Source of the DNA: CADEEN01 sp963706685
Lineage (GTDB): Bacteria; Pseudomonadota; Gammaproteobacteria; Burkholderiales; Burkholderiaceae_C
Reading direction: 5' to 3'
Length of the DNA stretch: 64,000 nt
NCBI GenBank assembly: GCA_963706685.1
Contig: CAVPMY010000010.1
Location: 144,299 to 208,298 of the forward strand
The translations under genes and the position numbers were made by a program. The notes under the pieces were generated by a model. It ran no database searches. It saw only the letters and a list, made by a program, of their open reading frames with translations, and was not told the DNA's origin. The stretch's first letter is position 1. Each line of letters opens with the position of its first letter. Shown in pieces: positions 1 to 8,705 of this stretch.

Positions 1-1074
1 TTCATCGACGAGCTCGACGCGCTCGGCCGCGCCCGCGGCGTCGGGCCCGGTATCGGGCGGCCACGACGAGAAGGAGCAGACGCTCAACCAGCTGCTGGCC
101 GAGATGGATGGCTTCGACGCCAGCTCGGGCGTGGTCATCCTGGCAGCCACCAACCGGCCCGAGATCCTCGACCCGGCGCTGCTGCGCGCCGGCCGCTTCG
201 ACCGCCAGGTGCTGGTCGATCGGCCCGACCGCAAGGGCCGCGCCGACGTGCTGCGCGTGCACTTGAAGAAGGTGACGCTCGGCCGTGGACATCGACGCCG
301 ACGCGGTGGCGGCGCTCACACCGGGCTTCGCCGGCGCCGATCTCGCCAACCTGGTCAACGAGGCCGCGCTGCTGGCGACGCGGCGCGGCGCCGACGCGGT
401 GGCGATGGCCGACTTCACCGCCGCGGTCGAGCGCATCGTCGCCGGCCTGGAGCGGCACCAGCGTGTGCTCGGCGCCAAGGAGCGCCGCACGGTGGCGGTA
501 CCACGAGATGGGCCACGCGCTGGTGGCGATGACATTGCCCGGGTCCGACCCGGTGCACAAGATCTCGATCATCCCGCGCGGCATCGGCGCGCTCGGCTAC
601 ACGCTGCAGCGGCCGAGCGAGGACCGCTACCTGGCTGCGCGCAGCGAGCTGCGCAACCGCCTGGCCGTGCTGCTCGGCGGCCGCGCGGCCGAGGCGCTGG
701 TGATCGGCGAGGTCTCCACCGGCGCGGCCGACGATCTGGTCAAGGCTACCGACATCGCGCACGACATGGTGGCGCGCTACGGCATGGCACCCGAAGTCGG
801 CCAGGTGGTCTACGAACGTCCCCAGGCGCGCTTTCTCGACGTCGCCAACGGCATGGCGCCGGATCGCGGCCTGTCCGAAGACACGGCGCAGCGCATCGAC
901 AGCGCGGTGCGCGCCCTCGTCGACGAAGCATTCGACCGCGCCAGCGCCGTGCTCAGCGAAAGACGCGCGCTGTTGGACGACGGCGCGGCCAAGCTGCTGG
1001 CGCAGGAGACGTTGAGCGAAGCCGAACTGCAACCGTTTGCACAAGCCGCACGTCGGGGCGCTGCGTCTGCTTGA
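1..1074 (+). CDS. ftsH: ATP-dependent zinc metalloprotease FtsH, 3' part, frameshifted
   Basis: FtsH is a membrane-anchored AAA protease that degrades damaged or unneeded membrane and cytosolic proteins. The window opens inside the AAA module at the Walker B segment FIDELDALGR. The second region of homology (ATNRPEILDPALLRAGRFDR) follows, then the lid, then the M41 zinc site HEMGH at 502-516 and the segment ADDLVKATDIAHDMVARYGM that carries the third zinc ligand. The frame is broken near 52, 285 and 498. Dropping one base at each point restores a continuous FtsH sequence, so sequence error is likelier than decay. The stop is TGA at 1072. The transmembrane N-terminus lies outside the window. 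The next gene is convergent, 7 bases away. Confidence 0.9.
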   Translation, partial: FIDELDALGRARGVGPGIGRPRREGADAQPAAGRDGWLRRQLGRGHPGSHQPARDPRPGAAARRPLRPPGAGRSARPQGPRRRAARALEEGDARPWTSTPTRWRRSHRASPAPISPTWSTRPRCWRRGAAPTRWRWPTSPPRSSASSPAWSGTSVCSAPRSAARWRYHEMGHALVAMTLPGSDPVHKISIIPRGIGALGYTLQRPSEDRYLAARSELRNRLAVLLGGRAAEALVIGEVSTGAADDLVKATDIAHDMVARYGMAPEVGQVVYERPQARFLDVANGMAPDRGLSEDTAQRIDSAVRALVDEAFDRASAVLSERRALLDDGAAKLLAQETLSEAELQPFAQAARRGAASA

Positions 1075-1081
1075 GAACGCT

Positions 1082-4075
1082 TCACCCCGCGTTGGAAATC
1101 GGCGTAACCGATACCAGCAACAGGTCCGCCTGCCCCGGCTGGCTGCCGATGCGGCGCACGTCGAGGCGGCATCGCGTGGCTTCAGCGCCCGCGAGGGCAA
1201 CTTCGGCCTCGCGCCGCCCCGGCTCGCCGACGAGCGGCCAGGGGGCTTCGAGCAAATCGTGCACCGCCGGCACGTCCCACTGCCGCGAGCCGATGTCGAA
1301 CAGGCGGTGACCCGCAACGCTGTCCTGGCCGCCGCCGAATCGGCCGTGGAAGGCGTGGTTGGCGGTCACGACCTGCAACTGACCGTCCAGCACCACCAAG
1401 GGATGGGCCACCGCGTCGACGATGGCTTCGGCGAGCAGGCGCGCCTTGCGCACCGCGATCGCGTTGACGCGCTCGGTGACATCGGCAAACGTCAGCACAA
1501 CGCCGTCGATGACGTTGTCGAAGGTGCGGTAGGGCTGGATGCGGGCCAGGTACCAGGCGCCGCCGGCGCCGCGCGCTTCGCGCTCGGTCGGCACCAGCGA
1601 GTCGAGCACGACCTGGGCATCGGCGATCAGATCGCAGTCGATCAACTCGCAGCGGATATCGGCCAGCGGCCGCCCCACGTCACCCGGCACCAGCCGGTAA
1701 ACCTGCGTGGCATCGCGCGTGAAGCGCCGGATCGACAGCTGGCGGTCGAGGAAGATCGTGCCCAGGCGCAGGTTGTCGAGCAGGTTCTTCATGTCGTCCT
1801 GCATGCGCGACATCTGCTCGATCTTGGTCTGCAACTCCGAGTTGACGGTGATCAGCTCCTCGTTGACCGACTGCAACTCCTCCTTGGAGGTTTCGAGCTC
1901 CTCATTGGTCGACTGCAGCTCCTCGTTCGTCGATTGCAGTTCTTCGTTGGTTGATTTCAGCTCCTCGTTCGATGCCTGCTGTTCCTCGAGCAAGGTGCGC
2001 GTGGCATCGCGGGCGCGGCCCAGTTCGCGCTCGAGCAGCGCATTGCGTACCGCCTCTGCGGAGGCCTTGGCGCGCGTCTTGCGCGCCGGCTTGGCAGCCT
2101 TGTCGTCATCCAGGTCCTGGAAGCTGACCAGCAGCATGCCGTGCGCCGCGTTCGCTGCCGTCATCGGCTGCACGCTCAGGCTGATGGGCCGGCTCTGGCC
2201 ATCGCCGATCAGCAGCACCTGGCGATGGGTCGTCGGCGTGCCCTGGTCCGCGGCCAACCGCAGTGCCTCGCGCAGTTCGAATTGCAGGCCCTCGCGCGCC
2301 ATGTCGGTAATGTTGTGCGTCGGGTGTCCGGGCGCCGGGCGCAGGAACTTGCCGGTGTCGCCATGCACATACAGCACCATGCCCTGCAAGTCGGTGACCA
2401 CAGCCGCCGGCGCAAAGGCCTGCAGCAAGGCGCGCTTGGCGAGGTCGGAAATCTGGCGCTCGCCCGGCCGATCGGCCGCTGCCGCCAGTGTCGGATTCAT
2501 GGCGTCGGCGACCGAGGAGAACTTGTTGTCGAGGACAGCGCGCTTCGAGGCCAGGGTCGATTTCGAGCGGTAGATCTTCCACTTGCGGTCGATCGGCTCG
2601 AACAGATCGGCATGGTCGCCGATGCTTTCCGACGGCGACAGGAACATCACGCCACCGGGGTTGAGCGCATAGTGGAACAGCGGAATCAGTCGACTCTGCA
2701 ATTCGGGATCGAGGTAGATCAGCAGGTTGCGGCAGCACAGCAGGTCGAGCCGGGTGAAAGGCGGATCCTTGATGACGCTTTGCACCGCGAAGACCGCCAT
2801 CTCGCGGATCTCCTTGTTGATCCGGTAGCCGGCCTCGTCCTTGACGAAGTAGCGGCGCAGCCGTTGCGGCGAGATGTCCTGGGCGATGTTGGGCGGGTAC
2901 AGGCCCTGTCGCGCGGCCTTGATCGCATCGTCGTCGAGGTCGGTGCCGTAGAGCTGCACCTTCAGCTCGCGCTTGGATTGCTCCAACAATTCGCGCACGA
3001 CGATCGCCACCGAGTAGACCTCTTCGCCGGTGGCGCAGCCGGCCACCCAGACACGCAGCGTGTAGCCCTCGGGCTTGCCTTCGAGCAGCGCCGGCAGGAC
3101 ATCGTTCTTCAGCACCTCGAAGGCCAGGGCGTCGCGAAAGAAGCTGGTGACGTTGATCAGCAGCTCGCGAAACAGGGCCTGCACTTCGGCCGGATGGGCC
3201 CTGGTGAACTTGGCATAGACGTCGGCATCGTCGATGCCGTGTTGCGCCATGCGGCGTTCGATGCGGCGGCCGATCGTGCTCTTCTTGTACAGGGAGAAGT
3301 CGTGGCCGGTGCTCGTCCGCAGTTGCATCAGGATCTTGTTCAGGCCACCGATCGCCAGCGCCGGGCCACTGGCGATCAGCTCTTTTCGGATCGGCAATGT
3401 CTTCATGCCGGCGAGCAGCGCCTGCGGCATCTTGTCCACGGCCAGGATCTGATTGGCATAGCCGGCCTTGACGGCACTGGCCGGCATGCCGCCGTATTTG
3501 GCCGTCGCCGGGTCCTGCACCAGGCACAGGCCGCCGGCGCCAAAGATCGCGCGCAGGCCCAGCGTGCCGTCGGTCCCGGTACCCGAGAGCACGATGCCCA
3601 CGGCAGCCTCGCCGCGGTCCTCGGCCAACGAACGCAGGAAGGCATCGATCGGCATGCGCAGCCCGCGCTGTTCGGCCGGCATGTTGACCTGCAGCGCACC
3701 TTGGAAAATCGCCATGTCGCGGTTCGGCGGGATGATGTGCAGCCGGTTGGGCAGCACCGGCATCTGGTCGCTGGCCTCGACCACCGGCATGCGGGTCGCT
3801 CGCTGCAGGATCTCGACCAGCATGCTGGCGTGGGTCGGGTCCAGGTGTTGCACGAGCACGAAGCCCATGCCGCTGTCGGCCGCCATGTTGCGAAAGAACT
3901 GCTCGAAGGCTTCCAGGCCGCCCGCCGAGGCACCCAAGGCAACGATGGGAAACCTGTCGCTCACGGGGCCCGCCGCGCCGACTGCCCCCTCGCCCACGGT
4001 CTGCGCGCGCGGCATCGACGCCATGGCCGTCGATGCCACTGCCGGCTTCTTGCTTGCCACGCTGGAGCCCTTCAT
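1082..4075 (-). CDS. CheB-CheR-PAS hybrid methylesterase/methyltransferase
   Basis: A 997-residue fusion of the two chemoreceptor-modifying enzymes with a sensor tail. The CheB-type domain shows all three catalytic parts: LGASAGG (Ser), VQHLDPTHAS (His) and SGTGTDGTLG (Asp). The CheR-type domain follows with TSFFRD, VAGCATGEEVYS (SAM loop), LYGTDLDDDAI and the LLCCRNLLIYL segment. A coiled coil of repeated STNEELQ units (about residues 710-780) leads into a PAS domain and a second, shorter PAS-like end. No histidine kinase domain follows, although many relatives have one. ATG at 4075 is preferred; a TTG at 4153 would overlap the upstream gene. It lies 55 bases downstream of a kinase-like gene on the same strand, so co-transcription is likely. 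No chemoreceptor or CheA gene is nearby, so a non-chemotaxis signalling role is inferred. Confidence 0.88.
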   Translation of the reverse strand: MKGSSVASKKPAVASTAMASMPRAQTVGEGAVGAAGPVSDRFPIVALGASAGGLEAFEQFFRNMAADSGMGFVLVQHLDPTHASMLVEILQRATRMPVVEASDQMPVLPNRLHIIPPNRDMAIFQGALQVNMPAEQRGLRMPIDAFLRSLAEDRGEAAVGIVLSGTGTDGTLGLRAIFGAGGLCLVQDPATAKYGGMPASAVKAGYANQILAVDKMPQALLAGMKTLPIRKELIASGPALAIGGLNKILMQLRTSTGHDFSLYKKSTIGRRIERRMAQHGIDDADVYAKFTRAHPAEVQALFRELLINVTSFFRDALAFEVLKNDVLPALLEGKPEGYTLRVWVAGCATGEEVYSVAIVVRELLEQSKRELKVQLYGTDLDDDAIKAARQGLYPPNIAQDISPQRLRRYFVKDEAGYRINKEIREMAVFAVQSVIKDPPFTRLDLLCCRNLLIYLDPELQSRLIPLFHYALNPGGVMFLSPSESIGDHADLFEPIDRKWKIYRSKSTLASKRAVLDNKFSSVADAMNPTLAAAADRPGERQISDLAKRALLQAFAPAAVVTDLQGMVLYVHGDTGKFLRPAPGHPTHNITDMAREGLQFELREALRLAADQGTPTTHRQVLLIGDGQSRPISLSVQPMTAANAAHGMLLVSFQDLDDDKAAKPARKTRAKASAEAVRNALLERELGRARDATRTLLEEQQASNEELKSTNEELQSTNEELQSTNEELETSKEELQSVNEELITVNSELQTKIEQMSRMQDDMKNLLDNLRLGTIFLDRQLSIRRFTRDATQVYRLVPGDVGRPLADIRCELIDCDLIADAQVVLDSLVPTEREARGAGGAWYLARIQPYRTFDNVIDGVVLTFADVTERVNAIAVRKARLLAEAIVDAVAHPLVVLDGQLQVVTANHAFHGRFGGGQDSVAGHRLFDIGSRQWDVPAVHDLLEAPWPLVGEPGRREAEVALAGAEATRCRLDVRRIGSQPGQADLLLVSVTPISNAG

Positions 4076-4130
4076 TCGATGAACCGCCGAGGCATTGTTG
4101 CAGCAGTGCCCAACGCCGGTCGCGGCGAGC

Positions 4131-5315
4131 TCAGGCGGTTTTCTCGCGTGCAAAAGGCAGGACGATGGTCATGCGCCGCGCACCCGCGGCCTGCTCGCTG
4201 AATTCGAGCCGGCCGCCGAACAGGTGGATCTGATCGCGCATCGACTCGATCAGGTCCGCTCCCGGACCGTGCCCGCGTGCACGGCGCCAGTCACCCCGGT
4301 CGCTGTCAAGCTGCAAAACCACATCCTGCGGCCGTTGCAGCAGTTCAATCTGAATGTTTGCATCGACCTCACGCGCCAGCTCCGTCAGCGCCATTTCCGC
4401 CAGCCGATAGATCGCAATGTCGTGCGATTCCTGCAGCGGCGTCTCGTTGTCCAGGTGGAGCGCAATCTTGACACCGAGGCGGGTGGTGACGTCACGGGCC
4501 AACCAGTTCAGCGCCGCGCTCAAGCCCAGGTTGTCGAGCATCAACGGATGCAAGTCGGTGGACATGCGACGAACGATGGCCAGCGCCTGATCGATCTCCT
4601 CGTTCATCGCGCCGGCGATGGCATGCAGGTCTGCCGCCTGCGCGGGCTGCGGCAGCATGCCCAGACCCATCTTCAATGCGCTCAGCCGCTGACCCAGATC
4701 CTCGTGCAGCCGGTAGGCAACGCGTCGCCGTTCGGCCTCGTGAGCGTCGTTGCTGCTGCTGGCGATGCGCCGATTCCTTTCCGCCAGTTGGCGCTGCGAG
4801 ATGTCGGTCAGCGCGATGCGCAGTTGCGCACCCGACCCGGGACGCTCGACACGCACGCAGTCGAGTTGCGCTTGAAACGTTTCGCCGCCCAGCTGACGCA
4901 ACGCCAGCTCGATGCGCCGGGCCTCGCCGCGCCGCATCGCCTGCGCCTTCAGGCGCTGCCAGCGATCCGAGTCCGGCGCGGCGACAAACTGCACGAACGG
5001 CCGGCCCATGATGGCCGGGCGATCGACAGCGAGCGCCGAGGCCACGGTCAGATTGGCCTCCAGTACCCGGCCGCCCCGGTCCAGCGTCAGATAGCCCACC
5101 GGCGCAAAGTCATACAGATCGACGAAACGATCGCGCGCGCTGGCCAGCTCATCCTGAGTACGGCGAAGTTCTTCGTTCTGCTGCTCCAGTTCAACCTGGT
5201 GCACATGGAGCTCGTGCACCAGCGCGTGCAGGCAAGCGGCATCTGCCGTCACGGACCGTGAGCGCCGCTTCGCGCTGGCGGGCACGGGCCCGGCGTGATT
5301 TGAATGCGTCGGCAT
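4131..5315 (-). CDS. PAS-containing histidine kinase homologue, degenerate ATPase
   Basis: A 394-residue cytosolic protein of the NarX/UhpB type (HisKA_3). A short coiled coil leads into a PAS domain beginning DLYDFAPVGYLTL (about residues 67-180). The dimerisation helix keeps the phospho-acceptor histidine in YRLHEDLGQRLSALK. The ATPase domain has lost its signatures: the N box reads ALTELAREVDANI instead of ALTNIARHA, the DxGxG region reads SDRGDW, and the GL.GMRERA segment reads LIESMRDQI. The intact kinase at 5531-7030 has all three. I infer a pseudo-kinase that may act as a phosphotransfer or dimerisation partner. It is divergent from the intact kinase and upstream of the CheB-CheR hybrid. 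The PAS module closely resembles that of the GGDEF-EAL protein at 60562-62820. Confidence 0.8.
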   Translation of the reverse strand: MPTHSNHAGPVPASAKRRSRSVTADAACLHALVHELHVHQVELEQQNEELRRTQDELASARDRFVDLYDFAPVGYLTLDRGGRVLEANLTVASALAVDRPAIMGRPFVQFVAAPDSDRWQRLKAQAMRRGEARRIELALRQLGGETFQAQLDCVRVERPGSGAQLRIALTDISQRQLAERNRRIASSSNDAHEAERRRVAYRLHEDLGQRLSALKMGLGMLPQPAQAADLHAIAGAMNEEIDQALAIVRRMSTDLHPLMLDNLGLSAALNWLARDVTTRLGVKIALHLDNETPLQESHDIAIYRLAEMALTELAREVDANIQIELLQRPQDVVLQLDSDRGDWRRARGHGPGADLIESMRDQIHLFGGRLEFSEQAAGARRMTIVLPFAREKTA

Positions 5316-5449
5316 ATCGACCTCTCATGAACCCTGCAACTGCCTGTATTGGTCAGTTTGGACCCGTGAGCGCCGCTTGCAATGACTTGGCTCAATGCGG
5401 CGGCGGCCATGGTGCACGGCAGCCGCCCGGCGCGTCAATCTCGCCTGGC

Positions 5450-5463
5450 TTGATGCGGCGCAA
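5450..5463. promoter_or_regulatory. Crp/Fnr-type box, TTGATGCGGCGCAA
   Basis: A 14-base imperfect palindrome with TTGAT and CGCAA half-sites around four bases. It lies 67 bases before the intact sensor kinase (5531) and 134 bases from the divergent kinase homologue (5315). It belongs to a set of 15 such sites in the window. Confidence 0.45.
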
Positions 5464-5530
5464 GCCGCGCCGCCGCAACCGGCGCGGCGCGGCACGAATT
5501 GGCCGCGGCGCGGTCTACGATGAACCCGTC

Positions 5531-7030
5531 ATGACCGCACTGCCCTTGCCGACCGCCCGGAAAACCATTGCCAGCAGCGGCCTGTTCACAGGCGCGTCCG
5601 GCAAATTGCTGTTCGCCGCGCGCGAGGCCATCGTCATGATCGACGAGTCGCAAGCCATCGTGGCCATGAACCCGGCCGCCGAGAAGCTTTTGGGATGCAC
5701 GGCCGCCGCGACGCTGGGATCGAGCCTGGAGCGCTTTGTGCCGGAGCCCTGGCGGGCAAAGCATGCGTCGCTGGTGCGCGGTTTTGCGGCCTCGCGAACC
5801 GACCAGGTCATGATGGCGCAAGGCCGCCGCATCGAGTTGCTGCGAGCCGACGGCAGCACGGTGCCGGTGGAGATTGCACTGTCGCGCATCGACATGGTGG
5901 ACCAGGGGCAGGCGCGCACCCTGTTCGCCGCGCTGATGCGCGACGCCAGCAGCGAGCAGGCGCTCGAACTGCAGCTGGCCGCGCAAGAGCAGCGCATGCG
6001 CACGGTGTTCGAGCTCTCGCCCAACGCCATCTGGATCTGCGACGACGATGTGCTGGCCTATGCCAACCGCGCCGCGGCGCGCCTGTTCGGCGTGGACTCG
6101 ATCGAACAGTTGATCGGCAAGCGCCTGTGCACGCTGCTCGACGATGAATCCCAGTCGCGGTTGCGCCAGGAGATCGAGCGCACGCTCGCCGGCCAGACCG
6201 GCGGCGCCATCGTCGCCGGCCGCCTGACCCGCGCCGACGGGCAAGCCCGCGACATCGAGATTGCGTTGGCCGCGCTGCCCGACCACGGTCATCGGTCGGT
6301 GCAGATGGTGGTCAACGACGTCACCGAGCGCCAGCGCGAGGCCGCCGAGCTGTGGCGCTCGCGCCGCGACTTGCGCCAGCTCTCGGCCAGCGTGGTCGAA
6401 GCGCGCGAAGAGGAGCGCCGCCGCATCGCCCGCGAGTTGCACGACGAACTCGGCCAACGCCTGACGGCGCTGAAGATCGATCTGACCAGCCTGGCCTCGA
6501 CTGCCAAGCTGCCGGCCAACGACCCGCGCGTTGCCGGCATGCAGGTCACGCTCGACGACACGCTGGCCACGGTGCGCCGCATCGCCCAGGACCTGCGGCC
6601 GCTGATGCTCGACGACCTGGGGCTGACCGCGGCCATCGAATGGCTGACCCGCGATGCGTCGCAGCGCATGGCCATCCCGGTGCACACGCGGCTGCCGCTC
6701 GACGAACCGCTGCTCGAGCCGCGGCTGGCCACCGCGCTCTACCGCATGGTGCAGGAGGCGCTGACCAACATCGCCCGTCACGCGCGCGCGCAGTCGGTCG
6801 AGGTGACGCTGCAGGCGCAAGACGGTCAGATCGTGCTGACCGTGACCGACGACGGCGTGGGCCTCGACGCGCAGGCCTTGCGGCGCCCCGGCTCGTTCGG
6901 CCTGATGGGTTTGCGCGAACGCGCGCACCTGCTCGGCGGCGAGATCACGATCGCACCCCGGCCCGGCGGCGGCACGCGGCTCGAGGTGCGCCTGCCGTCG
7001 CAGCCTGCACTGCCATTGGAGGGTTCGTGA
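5531..7030 (+). CDS. PAS-PAS histidine kinase, NarX/UhpB type
   Basis: A 499-residue sensor kinase with no membrane segment. Two PAS domains (about residues 25-150 and 155-285; VMIDESQAIVAMNPAAEKLL and WICDDDVLAYANRAAARLFG) precede a HisKA_3 dimerisation helix with the acceptor histidine in RIARELHDELGQRLTALK. The HATPase domain is complete: N box QEALTNIARHARA, VTDDGVGL and FGLMGLRERAHLLGG. ATG at 5531 is chosen because PAS homology starts shortly after it and the sequence upstream is low-complexity GC. The stop overlaps the start of the response regulator by one base (TGATG), so the pair is translationally coupled. The ligand is unknown. A Crp/Fnr-type box at 5450 suggests oxygen- or nitrosative-stress control. 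Confidence 0.9.
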   Translation: MTALPLPTARKTIASSGLFTGASGKLLFAAREAIVMIDESQAIVAMNPAAEKLLGCTAAATLGSSLERFVPEPWRAKHASLVRGFAASRTDQVMMAQGRRIELLRADGSTVPVEIALSRIDMVDQGQARTLFAALMRDASSEQALELQLAAQEQRMRTVFELSPNAIWICDDDVLAYANRAAARLFGVDSIEQLIGKRLCTLLDDESQSRLRQEIERTLAGQTGGAIVAGRLTRADGQARDIEIALAALPDHGHRSVQMVVNDVTERQREAAELWRSRRDLRQLSASVVEAREEERRRIARELHDELGQRLTALKIDLTSLASTAKLPANDPRVAGMQVTLDDTLATVRRIAQDLRPLMLDDLGLTAAIEWLTRDASQRMAIPVHTRLPLDEPLLEPRLATALYRMVQEALTNIARHARAQSVEVTLQAQDGQIVLTVTDDGVGLDAQALRRPGSFGLMGLRERAHLLGGEITIAPRPGGGTRLEVRLPSQPALPLEGS

Positions 7031-7689
7031 TGGCGCCTGCCGACATGCGCATGCTGATCGTCGATGACCACGCCATCGTCCGCGAAGGCCTGGTGCGCAT
7101 CCTCGAAGGCACCGGCCGCGGCTGGCAGGTGGCCGAGGCGACGAGCGGCTTTCAGGCCCTCGAATGGCTGCGCCGCAACGAGGCCACGCTGGCCATCGTC
7201 GACCTGTCGATGCCGGGCATGAGCGGGCTCGACCTGATCGCGCGCCTGCACAAGGAGTTTCCGCGGCTGCGCGTGCTCGTGCTGTCGATGCACGCCGAAG
7301 AGCAATATGCATTGCGCGCCTTCCAGGCCGGCGCCCACGGCTATGTGACCAAGGACCGCGCCCCCGCCGAGCTGGTCGATGCCGTGGCCAAGGTTGCCGC
7401 CGGCGGCGCCTATGTGACGGCCAGCCTGGCCGAGCAGGTGGTGCAGCAGTTGAACGGCGCCACTGCCACGCCGCGCCACGCCCACCTGTCCAACCGCGAG
7501 CTCGAGGTGCTGCGCCGCATCGTCGCCGGTCAGCGCCTGTGCGACATCGCCGACGAGCTGCACCTGTCGATCAAGACCATCAGCACGCACAAGCGCCGCA
7601 TCCAGGACAAGCTGCAACTGCCGTCGATGGCCGCGCTGATCCGCTACGGCATGGAGCATGGCTTGCAGGATGCGTCCGCTGTCGATTGA
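7030..7689 (+). CDS. NarL/FixJ-family response regulator
   Basis: A 219-residue two-component regulator. The receiver domain (residues 1-125) has the acidic pair in LIVDDHAIVREGL, the phosphorylated Asp in AIVDLSMPGMSGLDL and the switch Lys in GYVTKDRAPAEL. The LuxR-type helix-turn-helix (about residues 150-210) reads LSNRELEVLRRIVAG and SIKTISTHKRRIQDKL. It is the evident partner of the kinase just upstream, whose stop it overlaps. Its own stop TGA overlaps the ATG of the antiporter gene (7689), so four genes from kinase to cation ATPase form one tightly packed operon. Its targets are unknown; the membrane transporters in the same transcript are candidates. Confidence 0.93.
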   Translation: MAPADMRMLIVDDHAIVREGLVRILEGTGRGWQVAEATSGFQALEWLRRNEATLAIVDLSMPGMSGLDLIARLHKEFPRLRVLVLSMHAEEQYALRAFQAGAHGYVTKDRAPAELVDAVAKVAAGGAYVTASLAEQVVQQLNGATATPRHAHLSNRELEVLRRIVAGQRLCDIADELHLSIKTISTHKRRIQDKLQLPSMAALIRYGMEHGLQDASAVD

Positions 7690-8705
7690 TGGCCGCCGCC
7701 GCCGACTGGGCTCAATTCGCTGTCTGCGCGGTTGCCATCGGCTACGCGGGCGCCCGGCTGACGCGTCTGGCCGACGCGATCGGCGAGAAGACGGGCTTGT
7801 CGGGGTCCTGGATCGGACTGCTGTTGCTGGCTGGCGCAACCTCGCTGCCCGAACTGGCCACCGGCGTCAGCGCGGTCACGGTGGCCGCGGCACCCAACCT
7901 GGCCATCGGCAATGCGCTGGGCAGCACGATCTTCAACCTGGCCCTGCTGGTGCTGGTCGACTTCCTGCACCAGCCCGAGTCGATCTACACCCGCGCCAGC
8001 CACGGCCACATCCTGTCGGCGGCGTTCGGCGTGGTGCTGCTCGGCATCGTCGGCGCCAGCCTGCTGCTCGAGCGCGAACAGGTGCTGCCGGTGATTGCGC
8101 ATGTCGGCAGCGCGGTGCCGCTGTTGATCGCCGTCTACCTGGTGGCGATGCGCAACGTCTATGCCTTCGAGCGCCGCCAGCCGCGCGATGCCGAATCCAC
8201 GCTGCCGCCTCGCTACAAGGCGCTCGGCCTGCGCACGGCGCTGCTGCAGTTCGCGCTCTTCGCAGCGGTGGTCGCGGTGATGGGCAGTTGGCTGCCCGTC
8301 GTCGCCGTGCGCATCGCCGAAGGCATGGGCTGGTCACGCAGCTTCGTCGGCACGCTGTTCGTCACCGCCGTCACCGCCTTGCCGGAAACCGTGGTCACGG
8401 TCTCGGCACTGCGCCTGGGAGCGCTCGACATGGCGATCGCCAACCTGCTGGGCAGCAACCTGTTCAATATCGTCGTCGTCATCTCGCTGGACGACCTGCT
8501 CTACGCCAGCGGTCCGATCCTCGGCGCCGTGTCGCCGGTGCACGCGGTGACGGCGTTCTCGGCCGCGATGATGAGCGGCGCGGTGATCATCGGCCTGGTC
8601 TATCGACCGGGGCGGCCCTGGCAGCGCGCACCGGGCGTGGTCAGCCTGGCGCTGCTGGCGGTGTACCTGGTCAATGTCTACGTGCTCTACGTCCATGGCG
8701 AGTAG
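7689..8705 (+). CDS. CaCA-family sodium/calcium (cation) antiporter
   Basis: A 338-residue inner-membrane protein with about ten hydrophobic segments. It has the two inverted alpha repeats of the Ca2+/cation antiporter superfamily: GATSLPELATG with GNALGSTIFNL in the first half, and TALPETVVTV with NLLGSNLFNI in the second. The acidic residue of each repeat, needed for ion binding, is present. The size matches the bacterial YrbG/CaxA group. It starts at the ATG overlapping the regulator stop and its end overlaps the ATPase start by 11 bases. Placing an antiporter next to a P2-type ATPase suggests joint control of cytosolic Ca2+ or another divalent cation; the ion itself is not shown by the sequence. 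Confidence 0.88.
   Translation: MAAAADWAQFAVCAVAIGYAGARLTRLADAIGEKTGLSGSWIGLLLLAGATSLPELATGVSAVTVAAAPNLAIGNALGSTIFNLALLVLVDFLHQPESIYTRASHGHILSAAFGVVLLGIVGASLLLEREQVLPVIAHVGSAVPLLIAVYLVAMRNVYAFERRQPRDAESTLPPRYKALGLRTALLQFALFAAVVAVMGSWLPVVAVRIAEGMGWSRSFVGTLFVTAVTALPETVVTVSALRLGALDMAIANLLGSNLFNIVVVISLDDLLYASGPILGAVSPVHAVTAFSAAMMSGAVIIGLVYRPGRPWQRAPGVVSLALLAVYLVNVYVLYVHGE

Noticed and set aside
1037..1954. Long plus-strand open frames opposite the CheB-CheR gene
   Set aside because: They mirror a minus-strand gene with recognised catalytic motifs. GC-rich DNA gives long antisense frames.
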